Below the pieces are notes generated by a model. It had not been told where the DNA came from. It ran no database searches and saw only the letters and a list, made by a program, of their open reading frames with translations. A stretch of DNA of 64,000 nt, from NCBI RefSeq assembly GCF_052116145.1, contig NZ_JBQKLQ010000002.1, positions 62,001 through 126,000 on the forward strand, given 5' to 3'. Position numbers and translations under genes: made by a program. Within the stretch, counting starts at the first letter, position 1; each line of letters starts with the position of its first letter. The DNA comes from Fundicoccus sp052116145 (GTDB taxonomy: Bacteria; Bacillota; Bacilli; Lactobacillales; Aerococcaceae). Positions 1 to 8,909 of the stretch are shown here, one piece after another.

Positions 1-105
1 ATCCGTTTCTGTCTGTGCCAGCACACGAGTGAGCGCCCCTGCCGCATTTACAACCACCCCTACTAACAACACTAACGATAAGTACAACTTAGATTTTTTC
101 TTCAT
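1..105 (-). CDS. N-terminal end of a secreted protein (partial)
   Basis: Read on the minus strand, an ATG at 105 opens a frame of 35 codons that runs off the window edge. It begins MKKKSKLYLSLVLLVGVVV, then reaches VLAQTETD. This is a classic signal peptide: a Lys-rich n-region, a Leu/Val core and a probable signal peptidase I site after VLA. A GGGAG-like ribosome binding site lies about 8 bases upstream. The mature protein is outside the window, so its function cannot be given. It could be an exported enzyme or a binding protein. Confidence 0.7.
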   Translation of the reverse strand, partial: MKKKSKLYLSLVLLVGVVVNAAGALTRVLAQTETD

Positions 106-980
106 TTTTACACACTCCCAATCATTTTTACTCCCTATTGCTTAATCAAAAACCGTACAGTATGCGTAAATAAATTCTCTCAGCGACAAACACTCTGACA
201 CATCGCCAGGAGGCTTCTGCAAAGACTTGCCTGATTGCGCCACTGATTGTTCATTAATTCACTTTACTAGAGAAATCACTCTCTTATTTCATCGACAATC
301 GACTCACTATTGGTATTAATTCATCGCAAAGGTGTCTTGACAGATATAGTGTATCCTAGATTAGCGGGGGCTTCAAGTCTAAAAGCACTAAAAAAATACC
401 GCCAGTTTTTTGCTTGACTATTCCTTCACAATTTATTGCTTCGTACACATGTCACTTAATAGTTCTTGTCAGCGATGCTTTACTGGAGAAAGCGCTAAGT
501 TCATCCATGCTTCTAATGACTTTTAGCTCAATTAAGCTAACTTTTTTTAGTTGGTTGATTTTCTTGCTGAGTAAACTTGTTATAGCTCACCACAAACAAA
601 GAACACAACCCTTGAGTTTGACTCAGTCAGCTGCGCTCGTTATGTATCTGCTACAGTCAAGGTAATGGCTCGAGAAAGGTATTCACTTTCGTCTCCTAAG
701 CATAAATCAGCTTTGCAGCATTTAAGGTACGGTGTGCAACTTCCTTGTCAAAGTCGACTTCTTATAGGACAGCATGCAAGCGATTATCGCTTAAGAAACT
801 CTCTTAAAAAAATATCCTCTTCGGTAGCTTACGCCTAATCATTGACAAAGCCAAAGACTAAACACTCACCCAGTAACGACCTGTTAAGCTCCTTTAGTCC
901 AATAAGGTGACGCACTCATCGATTGACTGTAGGTCACTTACGATTCTTTTTTCTCTATTAAGCCTTAATCTTGAGCCAAT
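106..980. other. Gene-poor stretch, nothing convincing seen
   Basis: About 870 bases upstream of the secreted protein gene hold only short open frames without ribosome binding sites or protein-like composition. A small palindrome around 779-793 is the only structure noticed. The promoter of the gene at 1-105 probably lies in the first 150 bases, but no clear -35/-10 pair was found. Confidence 0.4.
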
Positions 981-1129
981 ATGAGTAAATTATTCCCAAA
1001 GGGGCAAGTACATTATGACCCCTTACTTCCAAAATACTGAATCCTGATAATTGGGAACGTGTGTTTGCACCGGGAGAGAAACTCAACAGTGAAATCGACC
1101 GTCAAAGAGCAGATGGCAAATTTTCATAA
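981..1129 (+). pseudogene. Frameshifted fragment of an unidentified small gene
   Basis: From ATG 981 the frame gives MSKLFPKGQVHYDPLLPKY and then stops. A second frame (1019-1129) continues with protein-like sequence containing NPDNWERVFAPGEKLN and ends in a stop at 1127. The two pieces read as one protein start interrupted by a frameshift. I do not recognise the family. No good ribosome binding site is visible, so this is probably a decayed remnant. Confidence 0.25.
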
Positions 1130-1331
1130 AATTTACTATTCCCCTTGACTACGAAGGCTTTATGGTTAGTATGTTATGAGTGTTTTAAGCAGTGACGCAT
1201 CATAAGTCCATTAATTTCTGCGCTTTCTTCTTCTAACTTTTCACGACCTTCGCGTTTTGAGCGACGGTTATTTGCGTTTAAATAGATCATGAATGCCAAA
1301 AAAAGTCGCCTGTCACGATGTTTAATAAGCG

Positions 1332-1421
1332 CGACAGCGAAAAAACAAGCCTTTCTCGTGAGTATTTCACGAGAAAGGCTTATTATCATCTACTTCTACC
1401 AACTTGCTTACGAGGATATTC
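1332..1421 (-). repeat. Dispersed palindromic repeat, copy 1
   Basis: A near-perfect hairpin with 15-bp arms (1347-1361 and 1367-1381) and a 5-base loop lies inside a unit of about 90 bp. An inverted copy of that unit is at 4917-5004. Similarity reaches beyond the hairpin on both sides, from a GAATATC end to a GCTGTCG end. It lies within a meaningless open frame. It may be a small non-autonomous mobile element or an extragenic palindrome. Confidence 0.6.
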
Positions 1422-1744
1422 AAGGCATTCAATTTCTAAAACTATCCTCATTGTGATTCTTGGCTAACCACTAATATCCTGACTATGCGAATGGCTTAGT
1501 CGCGTGATGCCTATTCCTTCAAAGAAAAGCTTGACAGACTATCCTTTAGGGTAGAGCTGTGTCAAAGTTCTCTTCATTCTTTCATAAAGACACAAGCCAT
1601 TGGCCCCTCTACAATGCGCTAGTATGCTTGATACCTGCCCTACTTGACACTCATTTATTTAGGATGACATCAACCGCCAGTCAGACGCCTGACTTTGGAT
1701 GGTGTATTTAATAAAAATCCATTGGCTATTCAGTCTAGAATCGC
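1422..1744. other. Intergenic, nothing seen
   Basis: About 320 bases after the 3' end of the DUF1295 remnant. No coding frame, RNA gene or clear terminator was recognised. Confidence 0.4.
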
Positions 1745-2521
1745 TTATTTGAGTCCTTTTTTGCCGATAAATGGCACAAATAGCGCTGTTTGGTCAGCAT
1801 AATCTTTAAAATCAGCTCGCTCTTTGTATTTCTTTTCTAGTAGGGGCACGCCGGATACAAATAATAGTAGTAAAGTAATCACGATTGGCCCAATAATTCC
1901 CCAAGCATTTCGTCCTTCATTCAATGTGACAAGGAAAATCCCCCACCAAAGACAGGCTTCACCAAAATAATTTGGATGCCGTGTGGTTGACCATAGACCC
2001 GTTGTCAGTAATTTACCTTTGTTTTGAGGATTCTTCTTAAATTGGGCGAGTTGATAATCACCGACGACTTCATAAGCAAAGCCAAGCAACCAAAAAGCAA
2101 TTCCTACACCGTTCCACCAGTAAAACTGGTTTGATGTTCCCGTCATGACAAAGAGAATCGGCATCGATACAATCATCAGTAAGACACCTTGTAAAACAAA
2201 GACGTTTAGAAAAGCCTTTAATCTTGGAAAGTCTGTCCCCCAGCGTTTACGCATATTAACATAGCGAAAATCTTCGCCTTTGCCTATATTACGTTTCGCT
2301 AAATGCAAGGCCAGACGCATTCCCCAAATACTCACGAGCAAGACAGTCCATTGGCTCACCCGTGTCACTTCAGGCATGACTAGATAGCCCGTCACGGCAA
2401 CAATCACAAAACCGAAGCCCCAAGCGATATCGACAATCGAGTTGTCCTGTAGATATTGAGCTAAAACAAATCATCCGATGAAATAAATACTCACGACACT
2501 CGCTATGATACCTATAATCAT
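1745..2521 (-). pseudogene. DUF1295 (steroid reductase-like) membrane protein, one in-frame stop
   Basis: The natural frame starts at ATG 2521, overlapping the stop of the preceding gene as ATGA, and runs 259 codons to 1745. Codon 17 (2473-2471) is TGA. The family N-terminus is otherwise intact, including the characteristic DIAWGFGFV stretch just after the stop. The downstream part carries the usual hydrophobic helices and the RHPNYFGEACLWWG motif of DUF1295/isoprenylcysteine methyltransferase-like proteins. A GTG at 2407 could only start a protein lacking the first helix and DIAW motif. It is the last gene of the operon after DUF2177 and DAK2-DegV. A single base change would restore it, so it is either a recent pseudogene or a sequence error. 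Confidence 0.75.
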
Positions 2522-4341
2522 TTGAACATCACTCCTTCTTTAAATTCGAATCCAATGGCCACGGATCCGTCACCAGCACTGAGTGCCACGGCGGTCGAAA
2601 TCAGCATCACGAACGAGGGCTTGAAGCCTAATTTTGTCGTTAATTCTGCCTGCCATTGTTCCGCGCGATCGGACGAACCCGCATAGACAATCGCATAATT
2701 GAGTAGCAGATTCTGCTTGTGATAGGCCTTTATTTTCTTCAGCATCTTGCGCTCATTGCCTGCCTGGCTAAAGGAAAAATTACTTAACTTCCCTTGCCCT
2801 TGCTCCAAGCTCACTAAAGGTTTTAATTGGAGCTTTTGTGCCATGCGTCCAATCGCTTGTGGCACTCGCCCCGATTGAATCATTGGTTCCAAATCATCCA
2901 CACTGACTAGGATACCCACTTGCTCAGACAGATTATCGACTTTCTGACTAATGGTCTCAAAGGACAGCCCTTCTTGAATCCATTGGTTCACACGCATGAC
3001 CATCAGCCCTTGAGCTGCGGAATTCTGACGAGAATCGATCACTTTAACACGGTCGCTCGGTAATATTTTTTCTGCGAGTCGTTTTACACTTTGATAAGTG
3101 CCACTTAATTCTTTAGAGACGGTCACCACCACGACCTGGTCATAGTGATTGTCTAAAAAGTTAAATAAGGTTTCAGTTTGATGCAGACTGGGTTGAGATG
3201 AGGAGCCTCTTTCACCCAATTCCTGCTGTAAGGTGAAAAACTGCTTGTTTTGAATCGTTAAACGGTCCAAATAGCTACCCTCGCCGATTGAAATCATTAT
3301 CGGCAACACATGAATTTGCTGGCTCAATAAATAGTCTGCTGGAATATCCGCAATCGAATCCGTCACCAAGGCAATCTTAGCCTTCGGGGATTTTCTGACC
3401 TGATATTGCAATAACATATCATCGGCCTTTTGTTGAATCGGTTGACCATAAGAAGACAAAATGTCTAACACTTTGGAAGGCTGATTGGAATGAATATGTA
3501 CCCGCGCCTTGCCCCGACTCACCACCACCACCATCGAATCGCCTAGTGAAGATAAGGCACTTTGAATGACTTCTTTACTGACCTTGACTTGATCCAATAA
3601 CACTTCCGTGCAGTAGCGCTGTTGAGGTGCTTCGCTCACTAGCTGACGCTGATGAAACTCACGCGTCATCGAAGGTTCATCACTTACGATTAACTCGGGG
3701 ATTTCCTGACGATTAAAGCTTTGGGTAAACCCTCTAATAAACAGATAAAAGCCTTTAGCCCCAGAATCAACCACTTGATTTTTACGTAATATCTGTAACT
3801 GTTCCGTTGTTTTATCTAAGGCGTCTTTAGCCACTTCTAAGGCCTTTGCCAGACGGATTTCTAATGGTGTCTCAGCCTGTTGGCTTTCAAGCGCCTCACC
3901 CCACAAGCGAATTACCGTGATCATCGTGCCTTCGACAGGTTTTTCGATGGCTTGATAGGCATCCTTAATCGCAAGTTTAGCGCTTTTAGCAAAGTTTTGA
4001 ACAATGTCACTCTCAGATTCTTTCATTAAATTCACATACAGCCCATTAAAATACTGAGCCAATATGATACCAGAGTTGCCACGCGCCCCAATTAAAGAAG
4101 CGTCTGCCACTCGCTCAAAAAATGCCAAAGTTGACGGCAACTGCTCTCCCGTTTGTTCCACGATCGTTTGCATCAAGGAAGCCAAGTTGCTCCCCGTATC
4201 CCCATCAGACACTGGAAACACATTAATCGCATTGAGCTCTTTTTTGTGAGCAATCACTTGCTCGGCACCTACTTGAAAAGCCATCTTAAAACGCTGATAT
4301 TCCTGATGATTAAGTCCTTGATCCAAACTACTTACCCCCAA
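2518..4341 (-). CDS. DAK2 kinase domain - DegV fusion protein (fatty acid kinase type)
   Basis: A 607-residue protein. The N-terminal third is a DAK2/DhaL nucleotide-binding domain with NVFPVSDGDTGSNL at residues 40-53, whose aspartates bind Mg-ATP. The middle part resembles FakA (SGAKGFYLFIRGF near 193-205). From about residue 322 a complete DegV domain follows, starting KIALVTDSIADIP. In related Firmicutes FakA phosphorylates a fatty acid held by the DegV protein FakB, and the acyl phosphate enters phospholipid synthesis. Here both activities appear fused, a known arrangement in Lactobacillales-type genomes. The start overlaps the DUF2177 gene by 10 bases and the stop overlaps the DUF1295 frame, so the three are translationally coupled. 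Confidence 0.88.
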   Translation of the reverse strand: MGVSSLDQGLNHQEYQRFKMAFQVGAEQVIAHKKELNAINVFPVSDGDTGSNLASLMQTIVEQTGEQLPSTLAFFERVADASLIGARGNSGIILAQYFNGLYVNLMKESESDIVQNFAKSAKLAIKDAYQAIEKPVEGTMITVIRLWGEALESQQAETPLEIRLAKALEVAKDALDKTTEQLQILRKNQVVDSGAKGFYLFIRGFTQSFNRQEIPELIVSDEPSMTREFHQRQLVSEAPQQRYCTEVLLDQVKVSKEVIQSALSSLGDSMVVVVSRGKARVHIHSNQPSKVLDILSSYGQPIQQKADDMLLQYQVRKSPKAKIALVTDSIADIPADYLLSQQIHVLPIMISIGEGSYLDRLTIQNKQFFTLQQELGERGSSSQPSLHQTETLFNFLDNHYDQVVVVTVSKELSGTYQSVKRLAEKILPSDRVKVIDSRQNSAAQGLMVMRVNQWIQEGLSFETISQKVDNLSEQVGILVSVDDLEPMIQSGRVPQAIGRMAQKLQLKPLVSLEQGQGKLSNFSFSQAGNERKMLKKIKAYHKQNLLLNYAIVYAGSSDRAEQWQAELTTKLGFKPSFVMLISTAVALSAGDGSVAIGFEFKEGVMFK

Positions 4342-4736
4342 TTAAAATACGTCGCTGTTACCACCGTTAGCCATGAAACAGCTGCCGTCACACTGGTCCC
4401 CCAGACTAAATCGACGACTGTCACAATGACTGGCCAATCCTTCAGTGTCGCTAAATTGGTTAAGTCATACGTGGCATAACACAGAAAACCCAAAAAGGCG
4501 CCGGCTAAAGCAGCATACATCGCACTATCCTTCAATAGTGCTGGATTGACAACAAAAAAGATCATGCCAACGACATATATCAGATAGAATACGACCGCTG
4601 GCATTAACCGAGCTTGGCCCATCAATTCCCCTAGATGTTTCTGATAAAAGCTTTTCGAAATGACTAATAGCCACAACATATCAAAAATTAAAAAATAACC
4701 AGCAGCCGTTAGAAAAAGTTTTAAATAGCGTTCCAT
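4332..4736 (-). CDS. DUF2177 family membrane protein
   Basis: A 134-residue protein with four predicted membrane helices and the family features FDMLWL near the start, ALAGAFLGFLCYATYDLTN in the third helix and VDLVWG in the last. The family's biochemical role is unknown. It is the first gene of the operon leading to the DAK2-DegV fusion, which hints at a membrane or lipid link, but that is only neighbourhood inference. An AGGAGTGAAGT ribosome binding site precedes ATG 4736. Confidence 0.85.
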   Translation of the reverse strand: MERYLKLFLTAAGYFLIFDMLWLLVISKSFYQKHLGELMGQARLMPAVVFYLIYVVGMIFFVVNPALLKDSAMYAALAGAFLGFLCYATYDLTNLATLKDWPVIVTVVDLVWGTSVTAAVSWLTVVTATYFNWG

Positions 4737-4916
4737 TTACTTCACTCCTCACATTAACATTTATCACTTGATAAGTATTTTAACATATTTGTGAACGTAT
4801 GTATATTTTGACGCCCTTGATAGGATCTATTAATCCGTTTTAAAGCTGACTGTCACAATGCCCCACATTGATTCATTTACAAAGCACACCTCATGGCGGT
4901 GTAGCCGCAATTCCAT

Positions 4917-5004
4917 GAATATCATAGTATACAAGTTGATAGAAGCAGATGATATCAGCCTTTCTCGTGAAATACTCACGAGACGAGCTTGTTTTTCGCT
5001 GTCG
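4917..5004 (+). repeat. Dispersed palindromic repeat, copy 2
   Basis: Inverted copy of the unit at 1332-1421. The hairpin here is less perfect: TTTCTCGTGA pairs with TCACGAGACG across a short loop. Flanking similarity is retained from GAATATC to GCTGTCG. It lies in the intergenic region upstream of the DUF2177 operon. Confidence 0.6.
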
Positions 5005-5045
5005 GGTCTACTGTAATGATAAGATACATGAAAAGAGGTGACAGG

Positions 5046-5318
5046 ATGAAAGCAAGACAATTAGTAGACTGGCCTAACAAACACATCCCATATAAAAACG
5101 AAGCTAATGGCAACAACTATGTGTCTTATACCCTTCGAAGCTACCTCAATGCCTAAGAGAACCTAATATCCGGCGAAAAAAGCATTGGTAAATTAGATGA
5201 AGCCACCGGTCAGCGGATGGCGAATAAAATTTCTTTGAGCTGTTTCAAAGCGAACACAAAGACCAACCGGAAACGTTTCAATCAGCGGGATACTTTGAAG
5301 GCGTTAGTCGCTTGGCTG
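5046..5318 (+). pseudogene. Remnant of an unidentified gene abutting the CRISPR relic
   Basis: ATG 5046 has a good AGAGGTG ribosome binding site and opens MKARQLVDWPNKHIPYKN, but stops at 5154-5156. The same frame stays open beyond the stop with protein-like sequence (GKLDEATGQRMANK). A further frame then takes over with FELFQSEHKDQPETFQSAGY up to the first CRISPR repeat. This is the pattern of a gene with a nonsense mutation and a frameshift. The family is not recognised; it is not an obvious Cas protein. Confidence 0.4.
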
Positions 5319-5468
5319 ACAATCCCCCCGCGTATACGGGAAGAACGGTATCGTCGCATGTCCGCTAGGTCACAGGATAGACAATCCCCCGCGCATGCGG
5401 GAATAACTGGGTGACACAGCAACAATTAAAACAACAGCTGGGATCACCCCCGCGCATGCGGGAATAAC
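5319..5468 (-). CRISPR. Three-repeat type I-E-like CRISPR relic
   Basis: Three 28-bp repeats start at 5319, 5380 and 5441, exactly 61 bp apart, with two 33-bp spacers (5347-5379, 5408-5440). Repeat 3 begins GGATCACCCCCGCG and ends GCGGGAATAAC, close to the type I-E repeats of Gram-positives read on the opposite strand. Repeats 1 and 2 begin ACAATCCCCC and are more degenerate. In I-E arrays the terminal repeat decays, so transcription would run leftwards from an AT-rich leader at about 5469-5530. No cas gene is present in the window. Confidence 0.75.
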
Positions 5469-5626
5469 ACTAAAAATCCTTTATATAGCCTCATTTGTTC
5501 ATTAATATAGCCGTAAAATCATTCACCTCTAAATGAATGCGCTTTCCTACATATTGGTTTATGACATCTTTTAGTTATTTAGTTGATAATAGTCTTATAC
5601 TTCAAAATTTTTTATGTTTGTTCAAT

Positions 5627-5660
5627 CCAAAAAACCTCCACCCATTTCTAGGTGGAGGTT
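5627..5660 (-). terminator. Terminator of groESL
   Basis: 10-bp arms (5633-5642 and 5651-5660) with an 8-base loop, followed on the minus strand by a run of six T. It lies 27 bases after the groEL stop. Confidence 0.85.
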
Positions 5661-5686
5661 AATTAATCATGTTCTGTCTAAATGTC

Positions 5687-7315
5687 TTACATCATGCCGC
5701 CCATGCCACCCATGCCGGCTGCGCCTGCTGATGGATCTTCTGGAACTGGAATTTCTGCGACGACTGCTTCAGTTGTTAATAATAATGCTGCTACTGAAGC
5801 GGCGTTTTGTAAGGCTGAACGAGTGACTTTAGTTGGGTCAACGATTCCAGCGTCGATTAAGTTCTCGAATACGTCTGTCATTGCGTTGTAGCCGATGCCT
5901 TTTTCAGAACGTTTGACTTCGTTCACTACGACTGCGCCTTCTTTACCGGCGTTGATTGCGATTTGACGTAATGGCTCTTCAAGGGCACGTGTAACAATAC
6001 GCACACCTGTTGCTTCATCATCAGTACTTGTTTCAGTTTCAGCAACGGCTGCTTGTACTTCGATTAAAGCAGATCCACCACCAGAGACGATCCCTTCTTC
6101 AACTGCTGCACGCGTTGCGTTTAGTGCGTCTTCGATACGTAATTTACGTTCTTTCTGCTCAGTTTCAGTAGCTGCTCCAACTTTAACGACAGCCACACCG
6201 CCTGATAATTTAGCTAAGCGTTCTTGTAATTTTTCACGGTCAAAGCTAGAGGTTGTTTCTTCAGCTTGCGCACGGATAATTGCGACACGGTCTGCGATAG
6301 CTTTCTTTTCACCAGCACCTTCAACAATCGTTGTATTGTCTTTAGTTACTGTTACTTTACCTGCATTGCCTAAGTGTTCAACTGTTGCGTCTTTTAATTC
6401 AAAGCCTAGTTCTTCAGAGACAACCGTTGCACCTGTTAGAATCGCGATATCTTCTAGCATCGCTTTACGACGGTCACCGAAACCTGGTGCTTTAACAGCC
6501 ACAACATTTAACGTACCGCGTAGTTTATTTAAGACAAGAGTTGGTAATGCTTCACCTTCAATGTCTTCAGCAATAATCAATAGTGGACGGCCTGATTGCA
6601 TGATGTTTTCTAATAAAGGTAACACATCTTGGATGTTGACGATTTTACGGTCTGTAATCAAAATTAATGGATTATCTAAATCAGCTACCATTTTTTCATT
6701 ATCAGTTACCATGTACTGTGATAAGTAACCACGGTCAAATTGCATCCCTTCTACTACTGAAAGTTCAGTTTCGATGGATTGCGATTCTTCGATGGTAATG
6801 ACGCCATCTTTCCCCACTTTTTCCATTGCTTCAGCAATCAATTCACCGATTGCTTCGTCACCAGATGAAACAGCGGCTACTTGAGCAATCGATTCTTTAG
6901 ATGAAACAGGTACAGATAGTGCTTTAAGTGCATCTACTGCTACTTTAGTTGCTTTTTCGATTCCGCGGCGAATGCCAACTGGGTTAGCACCTGACGTCAC
7001 GTTTTTCATTCCTTCACGCGCAATGGCTTGTGTTAGGACGGTTGCTGTCGTTGTTCCGTCTCCGGCTACGTCGTTTGTTTTAGAGGCAACTTCCATGACT
7101 AATTGAGCACCCATATTTTCAAAACGGTCTTCTAATTCAATCTCACGAGCGATTGTGACACCGTCGTTAGTGATTTGTGGTGAACCGTAAGTTTTGTCTA
7201 ATACCACGTTACGACCTTTAGGGCCTAATGTCACTTTCACTGTATCCGCTAATATGTCGACACCTTTTAATAAAGCTTCACGTGCGTCTTCTGAGAATTT
7301 TAATTCTTTTGCCAT
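5687..7315 (-). CDS. groL: 60 kDa chaperonin GroEL
   Basis: A 542-residue protein of full family length, beginning MAKELKFSEDAREALLKGVD and ending in the typical GGMGGMM tail. The ATP site GDGTTTATVL, the DGVTIA motif and the apical-domain regions are present. It forms the double-ring folding chamber that works with GroES in the cytoplasm. It lies 75 bases after groES and is clearly co-transcribed with it under the CIRCE operator, so HrcA control is expected. Nothing is unusual about it. Confidence 0.98.
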   Translation of the reverse strand: MAKELKFSEDAREALLKGVDILADTVKVTLGPKGRNVVLDKTYGSPQITNDGVTIAREIELEDRFENMGAQLVMEVASKTNDVAGDGTTTATVLTQAIAREGMKNVTSGANPVGIRRGIEKATKVAVDALKALSVPVSSKESIAQVAAVSSGDEAIGELIAEAMEKVGKDGVITIEESQSIETELSVVEGMQFDRGYLSQYMVTDNEKMVADLDNPLILITDRKIVNIQDVLPLLENIMQSGRPLLIIAEDIEGEALPTLVLNKLRGTLNVVAVKAPGFGDRRKAMLEDIAILTGATVVSEELGFELKDATVEHLGNAGKVTVTKDNTTIVEGAGEKKAIADRVAIIRAQAEETTSSFDREKLQERLAKLSGGVAVVKVGAATETEQKERKLRIEDALNATRAAVEEGIVSGGGSALIEVQAAVAETETSTDDEATGVRIVTRALEEPLRQIAINAGKEGAVVVNEVKRSEKGIGYNAMTDVFENLIDAGIVDPTKVTRSALQNAASVAALLLTTEAVVAEIPVPEDPSAGAAGMGGMGGMM

Positions 7316-7390
7316 ATCTTTCGTTCACTCCTTGAAAAAAATTTGGTTTGACTAGCTGTGCTAGTTGTTAATACATTATATAATTGAGAT

Positions 7391-7657
7391 TTATGCTAAG
7401 ACTGCTAAAAGGTCATCTAATTCAATAATTAAATACGTTTCACCTTGGTCCGTTACTTCAGTTCCTGTGTAAGATTTAAAGATAACTTGATCACCGACAG
7501 CTACACCATCTTCTGCTTCGATGCTAGGTCCGACTGCAATGACTTCACCAATTTGTTGCTTTTCTTTTGCTGAGCTCGGAAGTACTAAGCCTCCAGCTGA
7601 TTTTTCTTCAACTTCAGCAACTTTAATGATAACGCGTTCTCCTAAAGGTTTTAACAT
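7391..7657 (-). CDS. groS: 10 kDa co-chaperonin GroES
   Basis: An 88-residue protein beginning MLKPLGERVIIKVAEVEEKS, with the GGLVLPSSAKEK mobile loop (residues 22-33) that docks on GroEL. Its length is slightly short of the usual 94 but complete. A GGAGGGAACGTA ribosome binding site precedes ATG 7657. It is the first gene of the groESL operon, just downstream of a promoter and a perfect CIRCE element. Confidence 0.97.
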   Translation of the reverse strand: MLKPLGERVIIKVAEVEEKSAGGLVLPSSAKEKQQIGEVIAVGPSIEAEDGVAVGDQVIFKSYTGTEVTDQGETYLIIELDDLLAVLA

Positions 7658-7687
7658 TACGTTCCCTCCAAATTCTTTTTTGATTGG

Positions 7688-7714
7688 TTAGCACTCCTTT
7701 CGAGCGAGTGCTAA
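7688..7714 (-). promoter_or_regulatory. CIRCE operator (HrcA site) of groESL
   Basis: TTAGCACTC (7688-7696), nine spacer bases, then GAGTGCTAA (7706-7714), a perfect match to the CIRCE consensus. It sits between the -10 box and the groES ribosome binding site. Repression by HrcA, relieved on heat shock, is expected from the known system; hrcA is not in the window. Confidence 0.95.
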
Positions 7715-7725
7715 CTACATTGTTT

Positions 7726-7754
7726 ATTTTAGTCTACTCAGACAAAAAAAGCAA
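7726..7754 (-). promoter_or_regulatory. groESL promoter
   Basis: On the minus strand: -35 TTGCTT (7754-7749), 17-base spacer, -10 TAAAAT (7731-7726). The CIRCE element begins about 12 bases downstream of the -10 box. Confidence 0.7.
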
Positions 7755-7933
7755 GTATTTCTTTGACGTTTTTTGACATTCTTTTTTTTTCTCACTTCTT
7801 AACGCACATTATACATTCATGAACAGTTCTTGTGGCTTACAGGTTTAGCAGCTTTTCTCTATCAAATATTAGCTAGCAAGGATCACACTCATTCTCTTAA
7901 TATTTGCTCTTAGTTTTTTTAAGCAGTTATTAA

Positions 7934-7978
7934 ACAGCCTGTCGTACCATGAGAATTCCTCAGAGTGCGACAGGCTGT
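7934..7978 (-). terminator. Terminator-like hairpin after the sufB remnant
   Basis: 11-bp arms (7934-7944 and 7968-7978), followed on the minus strand by TTTAATAA. It probably ended the original suf operon. Confidence 0.6.
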
Positions 7979-8033
7979 CATTCGTTTCCTAGTTTATTGG
8001 CTTATTAGGCGAGTAATCGGTGACGTTTAGCGA

Positions 8034-8909
8034 TTAACCGACAGAACCTTCCATTGAATAAGCTATCAATCGGTTGAGTTCGACCGCATACTCCATTGGC
8101 AACTCTTTGGTAAAAGGTTCGACAAAGCCCATCACCAACATACCAGTGGCTTCTTCTTCGGATAGCCCGCGGCTCATCAGGTAGAACAGTTGCTCTTCTG
8201 AAATACGCGAGACTTTCGCTTCGTGCTCGAGTGAGATGTTTCCATTATGAATCTCATTATAAGGAATCGTATCCGATTTCGATAATTCATCCATAATAAT
8301 CGTATCACATTCAATATGCGAGATGGACCCTTGTGAATTTTCACCAAAATAAACCTGTCCGCGGTAATTGACTTCGCCACCATCTTTGGCAATCGATTTA
8401 GACACGATCGAACTTGACGTATTGGGCGCTTGATGGATCATCTTGGCGCCGGTATCTTGAATTTGGCCAGCTCCTGCAAAGGCGACCGACAACATGGTGC
8501 CACGCGCCCCCTCACCTTTAAGGAAGACACTCGGATATTTCATGGTGACTTGCGCCCCAAGGTTGCCATCCACCCATTCCATGACACCGCCAGCATAGGT
8601 ATGAGCGCGTTTGGTCACTAAGTTATAAACGTTGTTCGACCAGTTTTGAATAGTGGTGTAGCGGCAATAAGCGTCTTTATTCACGATAATTTCGACGATC
8701 GCCGCATGTAGGGAAGCCGTCGTATAGGTCGGCGCAGTACAGCCTTCGACATAATGAATACTCGCGCCCTCGTCGACAATAATCAGCGTGCGTTCAAATT
8801 GACCCGATCCCTCATTATTAATTCTAAAATAAGTCTGCAGTGGAATATCACACCGCACTCCTTTGGGCACATAAATAAACGTTCCGCCACTCCAAACGGC
8901 GCCGTTTGA
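8034..8909 (-). pseudogene. sufB: Truncated Fe-S assembly protein SufB (C-terminal part)
   Basis: The frame encodes the C-terminal 290 or so residues of SufB, which is normally about 465. Sequence such as VWSGGTFIYVPKGVRCDIPL, then YVEGCTAP, FGENSQGSISHIECD and the C-terminal EFTKELPMEY-like region is intact. Homology stops abruptly upstream of about 8909. There the minus-strand frame runs into DNA that encodes an ABC permease on the other strand. The N-terminal half of SufB and all other suf genes are missing. A GTG at 8870 could start a short product, but a working SufB scaffold is unlikely. It reads as debris of a deletion or inversion. Confidence 0.85.

Noticed and set aside
414..665. 83-residue frame in the first gene-poor stretch
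   Set aside because: No ribosome binding site and no recognisable motif; the hydrophobic middle is explained by T-rich sequence.
1174..1389. 71-residue minus-strand frame as a small gene
   Set aside because: It starts inside the dispersed palindromic repeat and has no supporting site. The Arg/Glu-rich end could be a transporter tail remnant, but that is too weak to call.
5217..5414. 65-residue frame as a protein
   Set aside because: Its C-terminal half is the translation of CRISPR repeats and spacers; only the upstream remnant is listed.
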